DNA from: Psoroptes ovis
Lineage: Eukaryota; Arthropoda; Arachnida; Sarcoptiformes; Psoroptidae
NCBI GenBank assembly: GCA_002943765.1
Contig: PQWQ01000009.1
Span: 1,550,001 to 1,614,000, forward strand
Direction: 5' to 3'
Length of the DNA: 64,000 bases
Shown here: positions 54,224 to 64,000 of the stretch, in pieces
Layout of the letters: each line of letters begins with the position of its first letter
Numbering within the stretch: the stretch's first letter is position 1
The notes under the pieces: generated by a model
The model's database searches: none
What the model was told of the DNA's origin: nothing
Seen by the model: the letters and a program-made list of their open reading frames with translations, nothing else
Translations under genes and position numbers: made by a program

Positions 54224-54297
54224 CATTGTCCGTAAAGTTTTTGCCGATTATATCGTAGGGAATCATTAGAAAATCGGCAAGAACTTATCGGACAATC
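54224..54297. mobile_element. Palindromic mariner-type MITE, copy 9
   Basis: A 74-bp copy with TA at both flanks. Its ends are cattgtccgtaaagtttttg and caagaacttatcggacaatc, and its centre is oriented like copy 8. Both terminal GG bases have changed. Confidence 0.85.
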
Positions 54298-55734
54298 TAA
54301 TATATTTGAATCAAAAAAAAAATTTCTGAAGATTTCAATCATTCAATTTATGTGCGTGTGTGTTATGGTTGTTAAGAAAAAATTTTTATATTTTTTTCCG
54401 AGACCAAATTACGCCTGGATAAATTTGGAATTTATATATTTTTTATTCCGTTGTTTTTGTTGTTTATTTATAAATGATTTTTTGCAAATATTTCCATTTG
54501 TTTATTTGTTAAGGTCTATCCAGCCAATAATAATAATAAGCAAAAAAAAAATGGAAATAAATAAGAAAAATATACCAAATAAAATGGAAAAAATCAGTGG
54601 CCAAAACAAAAAAACGTGATTTGAGATGTTAATTGTGTACAAATACAAATACAATGCAATTATCAATTCTGATGATATGAAATGAAATGAAATGAAATTC
54701 CCGAAAATTTTTCCCCACTTTTCTATGCTCTTCATCATTGTCGTATATTTCATTATTATTATCACACATCATTTTTATATGTGTGTGTTTGATGATGGCC
54801 AAAAATTTTCACACTTTCATTCATTTCAATTCATTATTATTTTGATGATTTTCATTCCTTTCGTACACGAATTCAATTGAAAATAAATACACACTGACTG
54901 ACTGACAAACAAACAATTTAGACCAAAAAAAAAAACAAATGCATGAACAGTGTATTTATGTATGTAGTATGTATGATCGATAAAATATATTTATTTGAGT
55001 GTATTTTGTATTTATAAAAATTACTCAGAAAATGTGAAAACCGACTAATTGAAATCTCAATAATATAAAAAAAAACTAAATCAAACCAAACCAAACTAGC
55101 TAACTAACCAAAAACTCATTCTGTTGAAATTCATTGTGAATGCATTGAAAATTCAGTGTGAAAAACTAAACTAAAATAAAAACTAAATTATTATTTTACA
55201 CACACAAATAAACTAAGTAAAATAATAAATGAATGAATGAATGAATGAAAATAAACAACAGACAAAAACATTCGTTTTGAAATTATTATTATTATCATTA
55301 TTATTTACAAATAACCGCATCATCATCATCATTCATTCGTTCGTTCATTCATTCAACACTGATATAAATCCATCCATTCATTGATTCATAATAGAAATAA
55401 TAATAATGAAAAAAAAAATCATTCAATTGAATGATAATATGTGTGTGTGATATATGTGTGTAGTGTGTGATATTTATTTATTTTTTCTTGAACGGAAAAT
55501 TAATATTTTGAAAAAATATTATTATTATTATTATTATTCTATGAATATTATTGCTTTTCCGTTCATGTATGTATGTGAACTCAATTCTCATACCAAAATA
55601 TATTAATATTAATAATAATGAATGAATGAAAACCATCAATAAAATAGAGCATGAAACAATAATATAACTTATTGACTTCGCATCATCATTAATCTCAAAA
55701 TTTTATTTATTTATTTAAATTTTATTTATGAAAC

Positions 55735-55777
55735 AATAATAATAATAATAATAACAATTATTATTATTATTATTATT
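55735..55777. repeat. Inverted (AAT)n/(ATT)n pair
   Basis: Twenty bases of AAT repeat (55735-55754), a 3-base spacer caa, then twenty bases of ATT repeat (55758-55777) that pair exactly with the first arm. The microsatellite changes strand at the spacer. Confidence 0.75.
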
Positions 55778-58161
55778 TCATTAATACACTGTGATTAATT
55801 CGTATATGAATCGATTTTTTTTTCACATTTTATTTTTGCTTTATATTCATACATTTTTCACTACATTACATTTTGTTTCGAAAAATTTTCAAAAGATGAA
55901 ATCATGTCCAACATTGAAAAACATCATAATAATAATAATAATAATAAGTTTTACCATTAAATTTTCGCACATAATTTTTGGGCCCATTACAACAACATGC
56001 ATACACATTTTTTCTTTGATGATTCAACCCTTTACTTTTTCAACCCGAATGAAAAAAACAAAAAACTTTGTACTTTTTTTTTCGCCATGTTTTTTTTGGG
56101 TATTCAGTTGTTGTTTGTTTGTTCTACAACACCAACAATGATAATGATAGATCCATGAACAAAAAAAAAAAAAAATCGATCCAAATATCATCATTTTCAT
56201 TTTTTTTTAGGTCATCAAAACGATGAATTCAAAAATGACTGCTTTATCTCAAAGACAATGATAATAATAATAATAATAATAATGAAGATTTCGATCGGAT
56301 TTTCTGCGAGAAATAACCACCATTATATTCTATGATTCAATCCATGCAAATTTTTCATTCATTTTTCATTTTTCTGGTTGTAATTTTCATTTCATATCAT
56401 CACATATCACATATATACGATTCTAATAATGATGATGTGAAATGTGAAAAATTCAATGAATAATTTCGATTTTTATAATGATGATGATGATGATGACAAT
56501 GTAATAGTTGAAACCTTTGAATACATCCTTTTTTTTCGAATGAAATTTTTCGTTGAAATGAATGATGATACTTGGTCCCGCCGAGGAACAAAAGGAAATG
56601 ATGAAAAGATTTTCATTCATTCATTTATTATTAGCTATCATTATTTATTATTATTATTATCGCAAAAATTTAATGTTCTCACATTTGACATTGATACTGA
56701 TTTTTTTTTCATTTTTCGCTGTTTGATAATTTTGAAAGATTGAAATCGAAGAAATTGAATCAGTCGCTAGTTAACTATAGTCTAAAGGTCGATTTTTTTC
56801 CATATAAATCATAGTTCATTCAATCTCTCTAATTATTTGGCTGTTGATAGCTGGTTGTCAATCAATAGAAATTAATGTAATTTCATTTTAAATCAATTTT
56901 GCTCTGGTTTATAATAAACACAGAAAAAAATAAAATTCAAATCAGCCGCATTCAAATCAATGTGATTACAATGAAATGACTGAAATAATCTTTAATTTTT
57001 TCATAAATTACTCTCATTTGATTACATTCAATTTCATCATTTGCCATATTTTTATCCATTTAAAATTATTCATTGAATTCAATGAAAATTAATGATTCAA
57101 AGAATTCAAAATATGTGTAAAAACAATTATCATTTATTGAACAATTCGTTTAATTCGTATTTTTTTTTCTCTTTTTTTTCAAAGAATCAAACAAAAATTG
57201 AAATTTTTATTTTTTAAAATGCATAAATTGATCAATGTATGTTTGGATTAATTTCCATTTTATTCCTTTTAAATTTTAAATATTTTCTCAATATTTTTTT
57301 CTTATTCTTAAAGATTCTTGAATAAATGAAATTGATAGAAGAATTCAAAAAAAATATTTCAAGGTTTTTTTCTTGATGATTGAAAATTTTTTTATTTGCT
57401 TTGAAATCATTAAATTTCTGGAAAATTGAATTTCAATTTTTTTTCCAAATCAATTTTGAATCATAGAATTTCAGTGAGAAAAATATTTTTGAATGCGATT
57501 CACCATGTTTCTAAATTACTTTTGGCAAAAAATTCGATATGAGAATCAAATTATCGCTCAAATTTTTCCATTTATTCAACCAATATTGTTATGATTGATA
57601 ATTTATTAATCAAAAATTCAACAAAATGACCATGGACAGTCATTTAAAATAAAATTTAAAATTTAAAATAAAAATGAATTGAAATAATCCCATAATATAA
57701 AATCATATCACGAAATAATTTATTTTTTAAAAATTGACTCTTTACCGTTTAATGACGGAAAAAACCGTTTGTTATTTTTTGCATTGAAATCGTTGTTGAC
57801 GTATTTTTAGGTCAGTTTCCCGTTGAGTTAAATGGAATCGGCATTCATTCGACTAGACTTTAATTTTTTTTGCTGACCGTTTCAGTGTTGAATAGCTAAA
57901 AAATTACTCTTTCATCTCACCATCTATTGGATATTATATGTGCTAGTCAAATTTTTCAATAAATTTTTGAATTAGAAGATGGTACTACTAGTTATTGTCA
58001 TGTTCTTGTTTATTGTTGTGTGTGTTTTGTTTTGAGTCATTTAAAAATTTTTTTTTAAATAATTTTTCCACATTTAAAATTTTGATAATTAATTATAATC
58101 ACTTTAATAATTAAATATTTGTAGCAAACGAAAAGAAAGTGTCAACAACATCGAATCGATT

Positions 58162-59616
58162 ATGGAACATTCAATTAATGGATTAAATAATATTGACTCT
58201 AATTCGATTCCATCGACATCGTCATCATCATCATCAACAAACAATGCTGTTTTATCATCGTCATCATTAGAAAATAGTAGCAACAATAATAATAATATTA
58301 TTTTTGCTTATAATTTCAATAATAATACTAATAATAGTCAAAGATTTCATGTTCATAGGTACAAATATTGCTTCATTTTATTTTTAACCATTGATATTCT
58401 TATATTATTCATCTATTTCATTAGGCTTACTGTGAGACGGTCTCATATGGGCTCGATGAGGAATCGTACTGCTGAACCTCATCGTAATTATCTAAGACAT
58501 TTTTATTCCAGGTAAATCTTATTTTATTTTCAATCAATTCATATTTATAATATCTTATATTTTTGATAAAAACAGGCGAAACTTAAATCAATCAAATTCA
58601 TCTGGTGGTGATTCTACAGCGACAGCCGAACCAGCAACAACACCGGCCACTTCGGCAGCACCATTGAGAATCACTGCCAATTGGCGTATATCTTCAATCG
58701 ATAATGCAAACGCATCCCCATTACAAATGACAACTGTATCCGATTCTTCTGAAACTAATGTTGTTGCAATGTCATATTCATCCGCATCATCATCATCATC
58801 ATCATCACAATCGCCGTCGCAATCAACGAACAGTACTGTTACAACAAATGCATCTACAAACGGCATTGAAACAATTCCAAATGTTTTCGAAATATTACCT
58901 GAAGATATTTTATCAAATTTGCATTGCATACATAGTGGATTTACGAAACAAGATATAAATCGTCATACTATTTCATATGAATATAAACCTAAAAAACGAA
59001 AACGAATGAAATTAAATAATGATGGTCAATGCAGTAGTAATCAAGAACAAAATAATGAAAGTGATATGTGTTCAATTTGTTTAGATCGTTTTAGTGTCAA
59101 TATTCACGTAAGGTATGTCAGAATTTTGATTTTTTTAATCCAATCAATCAGTGAATTTTGATTGAATTCAATCTATTTTTATTTTTCACCAGACGATTAC
59201 CTTGTTTACATGTATTTCATATAAAATGTATTGATAAATGGCTTAAAAATAATAAAAAATGTCCAATTTGCCGCATATCGATAGCGATCGATTATGATAA
59301 AATTATATCATCATTGAACTCTGGTGTCAGTATTGAACAATGTTTGAATCAACAGCAAGAAACATCATTTCAAACATTGTATACGGCAACTAATCTTGTA
59401 CGAATAATTGCTGATATTCAACAATTGTTATATGAAACACCTCCAGAAAATAACAATGATTCAAATAATGGAATTATGCGTTTATCCGATGTGTTGAATC
59501 ATTCTTCATCATATAATAATAATAATAATAATAACAATAATAATAATCAATCAACAGCATCAGCAAACAATAATAATGATTCTGACACCGTTAACAATAC
59601 TAATAACAATAATTGA
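58162..59616 (+). CDS. Arkadia-like RING-H2 E3 ubiquitin ligase
   Basis: Likely transfers ubiquitin to target proteins. Arkadia (RNF111) relatives act on TGF-beta pathway repressors and bind SUMO, but that role here is inference. Exons: 58162-58358, 58425-58511, 58576-59112 and 59193-59616, giving 414 residues. The first 250 residues are Ser/Asn/Thr-rich and disordered. A segment TKQDINRHTISYEYKPKKRK precedes the RING, like the Arkadia pre-RING region (TFPHKYKK-type). The RING-H2 ligands are C260, C263, C278, H280, H283, C286, C297 and C300 (CSIC, RRLPCLHVFHIKC, W290, CPIC), a complete C3H2C3 set. An Asn-run tail follows. The 66-nt first intron has no stop and is in frame. If it were kept, the product would be 436 residues with a hydrophobic segment. 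An acceptor-like ttgtag lies 38 bases upstream of the ATG and the frame is open back to it, so an earlier coding or UTR exon is possible. The RING is certain; the family is likely. Confidence 0.82.
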
Positions 59617-60745
59617 AAAGAATCAAAACTTCAAATTGTGATCAATTTATATATAGGAATATGTAAAGATTACATATTTTCTAAGTCAAAAAATTAGTAA
59701 AATTTAATCAATTTTTTTTTCAATTCATCAATTCAATACGTTTGTTTGTGCCTTTTTTCTGGATGGTTGGGAATAATTATTTTCATATTAATTTGATAAT
59801 AATGATCATGAATCAATTTAAACAGTGTATCAGCGCATCAGCATTCATCACTTGTAAGGGTTGAATGATGATATTCAGCTTATTATTGATTGGATCAACA
59901 TATTGGAAAATTCATGAATAATGTCTATTTCAATTTTTTCTAACAATTTTTCCGCTGTATATTTTTTCAATAATTGAATATTTGAATAAATTTGCACCCA
60001 CACACACACATACACAGACAGACACACACACCAACGCATTATAATATTTTTATTTTTAATTTTTTTCTCAATTTAATCAATCAATAGTGTTCAAATGTCA
60101 ATCATTTGAAATGAATACTGAATTTTTAATACTGATGATGATCTCTACCATAATTTTTGACAACAACAACAACAACAATCCAATGAAAATATATAACCAT
60201 TTACAATATGTAATATATTTATTTCAAAAGTGAATTTAAATATGTTGAATTATTGTAATTTGATTTATATTTTCATCAAAAATTACAAGTAAATATTATT
60301 ATTAATTAATTTCAATTTCATGTCAATAATTTTTTTTCAATTAAATGAAACATTAAACACTTACATATACAATCTTTGAAGAAAAAAAAATATCTCAAAT
60401 TATAAAATATACTGAAATAATAGAAAATTGTATTTGTCTTTCTTTGAATCAATTTTAGTTCATATTTTTTTTCTTGTTTCTATTAATATTTGAAAATTAA
60501 TAAATTTTCAATTATATCAAGAATTCATTATTAAACATATAACCCTCATATATTATTATATTTTAATGTGGTAAATATTGATAATAATAATAATAAAATT
60601 GCGATTTGAAATAATTCATTTTATCTATTATTTATTATTTAATGTTTTTATTTGTGTGTGTGTGTCTTTGTTTATTTATTTTGTGGTTTTTATTTGTTTG
60701 ATTTGATTCGATTTGATTTGGTTTTTTTTCATTTCATTTTCATTT

Positions 60746-60747
<2 letters not shown>

Positions 60748-60780
<33 letters not shown>
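60748..60780. repeat. (ATT)n microsatellite
   Basis: About eleven uninterrupted ATT units, the longest trinucleotide tract in the window. Confidence 0.9.
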
Positions 60781-61769
60781 GGTTTGATCTAATTTAATTG
60801 ATGTTGGCAATTTATATATTTTATATGTATTTATATTTGGGTAAATATCAAATATATATCGATAGAATTGAATTTATATTATACAATCATTTATTTACAT
60901 TAAATGTTCAATTTTGAAATTTTTTTCTCATCAATTATTATCAAGTAAATATTTTGCTCTATATTAATTTCATTCATTCATTCATTGATAGTCAATTCTG
61001 ATCGATTCTAGAATTTTTAATTTCAATTTGACATTATTATTATTTTAATAATAATTATTTAGTTATTTGATTTAATTTTCACAAATAAATGAAAAAATAA
61101 ATAAATAAATAAAATATCAATCAATATTTATATGAAATGAATCAATTTCAATGTCATTTTATTTTTTATTTTATTTATTTATTTACTATTCATTCTCATT
61201 TGATTTGATTTGATCAATTTTTATTTTATTTTATTTTATTTGATTCCAGGAAATTGCAATGAAAACGATGATGATGGTGGAGAAAAATTTTGTATCAAAA
61301 TTATCAAAATGATTGGAAAAATTATCAAAATGATAATGAAATGAAAGGAATCATTCTAAAAATATCTCATATTGATCAAATGATAAAAATGTGTAAAAAA
61401 ATATGTATAAAATACATATTTCCATTAAATGAAACATATAGAATCCATCGATAAAATGGATCAATCATCCAGAATTTAATCAGAATTTTTTGGCCATCAA
61501 AAAAGAAATGATAAAAACATTTAGTTTTCTTTTTCAAAATTCCAGTTGGTCCTTACTAAATATATATGTGATTATAGAAAATATGTTTGACTATGATGAC
61601 AAAAAAAATACAGAAAATTTTGCTCTTGACATTTATTCAAAATATAAATAATAATCAGAGAAATGAAATGAAAACCACTGTACTAAATTACTGTGTATGT
61701 GATTAGAATTAGTATTGTCATCAATTTATGAATATTATCATTATTATTATCATATGATGAAAAATATTA

Positions 61770-61843
61770 AGTTGTCCGACAAGTTCTTGCCGATTTTCTG
61801 ATAATTCCCTATGATATAATCGGCAAAAACTTTTCGGACAACC
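61770..61843. mobile_element. Palindromic mariner-type MITE, copy 10
   Basis: A 74-bp copy flanked by TA. It begins agttgtccgacaagttcttg and ends caaaaacttttcggacaacc, with a centre (ctgataattccctatgatat) related to copies 4 and 7. Confidence 0.87.
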
Positions 61844-62279
61844 TAATATATAAAATTTTACAATTATAAATAATCATCATCAAATCTATATTTATGTATG
61901 TGCCTGTAAGTATTATTATTATTATGATTATGATTATTATCAAATTTAATCATATTATTTTCTGCCATATTTTCTTTTTTTTTGTTGCTGGAATACAATT
62001 GAATATATATTTATCAAATGATAATCTCGTGATAATTATTTTCCATTCTTATTTTTTTAATAATAGAGTATTGAATTATTAATGACCAAAATCAAATCAA
62101 ATTAATGAAAAAGAAGTACAAAATTAAATCTTTAATAAATTATCAAAATTGAATAATTTGATAATGTGAACGATATGTATGATTATATTGAATTTGCGTG
62201 CGAAATTATATCGACTAAATTGATGGTAACGAAAATTAACGAAAAAAATAAATTTTCTAATAAAAATGAACGTTAAACG

Positions 62280-62430
62280 ATGCTTTCGTTTGTCGTTGTT
62301 TATTTGTTCGATGACGACATCAACCAGTAGCAATTTGGCCAATTTCCCCTCGCCAGTGCTTCGGTTACTGATGACGTATCGATACGCTCGCGATTAACCA
62401 TGAAATTCCGAACTTCTGACGTATTAGTTT
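62280..62430. promoter_or_regulatory. CpG-bearing island with two TGACGTA motifs
   Basis: Within sequence that is otherwise mostly A and T, these 150 bases carry a dense group of CG dinucleotides (cgatacgctcgcgatt, cccctcgcc) and two CRE-like TGACGTA motifs (about 62371 and 62418). A 28-codon plus-strand frame from the ATG at 62311 uses GC-richer codons. The patch could be a promoter or a first exon of a gene lying mostly outside the window. No downstream exon was found to confirm this. Confidence 0.3.
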
Positions 62431-63214
62431 TTCCCGATGTCCATCATTTTATCAAGGAAAATTGCTTAGAAAAATTGAATAAATTTCTAGCAGAATATTT
62501 TTCGCCAAAGCATTGAAAAAATTGATATTTCAATATTTTTTTTTTTTTTCATTTTCAATACTAATTCGGTTTTGGCAGAATCGAAAATAATTTCAATGAT
62601 TATTATTATAATCATCATCCAATAAAGCATCCGCGCAAATATACGAGAAATAAATATAAAAAAAAACGCATGCGTTTTCAATCAAAAAACTTTGCGATTC
62701 TGATCCGAAGAAAAAAAATAGCAGAAATATATAACCAGAAATGATAATTTATGTGAATATAGAGCACATTTTAGTGGTAACGAATTAAAATTCTACTTGT
62801 GTTATAATGTAATTCAAATTCGTAATTCTGTTTTATTTCATTTCATTTTTTTTTCTCGATTTAATACACGCAGATACATGCACATCTGAATTAAATGTGT
62901 AGTAGTGTATATGGTTAGAATTGAAAGTTTTTTTTTCATGTTTGAAATGAAAAAATCTTTCATATGTTTTACCATTGATGTGATTATGACGGCCTGAGAT
63001 TGCACAAATTATTTTTTATTTCATTCAGATTCATCATCATAAGATCATCATCATCATTATTATTGTTACATCCATTTTCTTACACATATATTTATATTTA
63101 TGAATTTTCATAAATATTTTGAAAAATTTAAAATATACCAAACAAACAATAAGCGACAATTTTTTGATTATTTTATCGTTTCTATGAGAAACATATTGAA
63201 AATAATAATAAAAC

Positions 63215-63232
63215 GTGTGCGTGTGTGTGTGT
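63215..63232. repeat. (GT)n microsatellite
   Basis: An interrupted run of GT units near the end of the window. Confidence 0.8.
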
Positions 63233-64000
63233 ATGTGATTATATGATTTCAAATACTACAAACATGAAAATAATATATCATACATCACATCACACATATC
63301 TGACGACAAGTTTTGACAGTTTATCAATGTTGATAATATAATATAATGTTGATCATTTATTGTTATTTCAATATTGTGGTGAATTAAATTTTCAATATGA
63401 TTTTTGCAATTTGAAATTGAATCAATTCATCATATTATTATTAAATGTGAATTTGAACTTTATCAAATTTTTGTTGACAATTTTGAAATTTCAAATTCAA
63501 TTATTTTTTGTAAACTTGAATTTGAAATTAATTTTTCAAAAAAAAAAGTATTAATATAAATTAGAAATCTAAATTTTCTTAAGATTGTTTCAGTTAATTT
63601 CAAGTAATCAACTGGACGATTATAGCATCATCTTCAATTATCATTAATTATTCATTTTTGTTGTGACAGTGATTTCGATTCCCATTTCATCTTTGATTTA
63701 TTCATTATAGTTTTTTTTATACCAAATTAAAAATTCATAGGGAAAAAGAAAATTTTTTCGAAACCAACCATTTTTGACATGTTTTTCTATTATGACATGT
63801 ACAAAATAGATTTACTATGCCTCCGAAGAAAAATCTTCAAAATAAGCTTCAAAACAATCAATTTCAATGAATAATTGATTATTATTTATGATGATGATTT
63901 ATTGACTAAATCTAAATGAATTTGGCAAACACAAATTATTAAATGAATTGATGAACATATGTGTGTGGTGAGAATTATTCCTCAGATATTTTTTTTCAGT

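Larger units (their letters stand above)
41254..58161. other. 16.9-kb AT-rich intergenic region
   Basis: This lies between the 5' end of the DIP-like gene and the RING gene, so it may carry both promoters and distant enhancers. No frame had a start, splice signals or a domain I could support. The longest open stretch (46440-46973, minus) lacks an early ATG. It carries four transposon copies (47529, 48565, 51889 and 54224), (CA)n/(GT)n tracts at 50091, 51425 and 53502, inverted AAT/ATT repeats near 55735, and perfect AT palindromes at 43836-43855 and 47263-47288. Confidence 0.6.
59617..64000. other. AT-rich region after the RING gene
   Basis: The first few hundred bases are the probable 3' UTR of the RING gene; the first AATAAA is at 59995-60000. 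Beyond that I see no supported gene. It holds (CA)n at 60001-60030, a long (ATT)n at about 60748-60780, one transposon copy at 61770, (GT)n at 63215-63232, and an unusual CpG-bearing patch at 62280-62430 listed separately. Confidence 0.55.

Noticed and set aside
55791..56141. 116-codon plus-strand frame
   Set aside because: Hydrophobic T-rich translation with poly-T and (ATA)n runs, without a start context or family resemblance.
57980..58036. ATG-initiated 18-codon hydrophobic ORF upstream of the RING gene
   Set aside because: It is too short to support as a gene. It may only be part of a 5' leader.
62124..62342. Minus-strand 72-codon frame in the CpG island
   Set aside because: It begins at TTG, not ATG, and soon runs into low-complexity AT sequence. 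I kept the island only as a possible regulatory region.
1..64000. tRNA and rRNA genes
   Set aside because: I looked for B-box-like (GGTTCGAAT-type) sequence with pairing arms and for conserved rRNA cores. None was convincing.
1..64000. CRISPR array, operons or bacterial signals
   Set aside because: The genes have spliceosomal introns and animal domains. The spaced direct repeats here are microsatellites and dispersed transposons.

Overview
The window is eukaryotic nuclear DNA, about three quarters A+T. It is rich in poly-A/T tracts, (CA)n and (AAT)n microsatellites. Protein genes have very short introns (about 56-108 nt, mostly near 62) with GT..AG ends, and Asn-, Gln-, His- and Ser-rich runs inside the proteins. 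A DIP-type neural immunoglobulin protein (an arthropod family) and an animal Nup160 place it in an arthropod. The base composition, tiny introns and Asn/His-rich runs best fit a small acariform mite of the dust-mite kind (Dermatophagoides-like). The species is an inference. I see no bacterial, viral or organelle gene.

Five genes can be supported. (1) A small four-helix membrane protein, 4381-4896 (+), in one exon. (2) An unrecognised type I membrane protein with a proline-rich basic tail, 18037-16423 (-), in two exons. (3) Nup160, a nuclear-pore Y-complex scaffold subunit, 20558-26211 (+), in eight exons; reading frame is kept across all seven junctions. (4) A DIP/lachesin-like three-Ig cell-surface protein, 41253-26542 (-), in eight exons over 14.7 kb. 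It has a signal-peptide exon, two large introns (3.9 and 8.2 kb) and a last exon that looks like a GPI-anchor signal. (5) An Arkadia-like RING-H2 E3 ubiquitin ligase, 58162-59616 (+), in four exons.

Layout: genes 2 and 3 are divergent, 2.5 kb apart. Genes 3 and 4 converge, with stop codons only about 330 bp apart. The rest (1-4.4 kb, 4.9-16.4 kb, 41.3-58.1 kb, 59.6-64 kb) is AT-rich sequence in which I find no convincing gene. It does hold most copies of a short palindromic transposon family: ten copies of a 73-78 bp element with mariner-like ends (ggttgtcc...ggacaacc) flanked by TA. Two of the ten sit in the large intron of gene 4. Closely similar in design to the human MADE1 element, this family is the most notable non-genic signal here. 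Other structures are several perfect inverted repeats, a cluster of CRE-like palindromes near 3.3 kb, and a CpG-bearing island near 62.3 kb that may be an orphan promoter or first exon.

The five genes do not form a pathway. They are ordinary neighbouring nuclear genes: membrane proteins, nuclear transport, neural adhesion and ubiquitin signalling.
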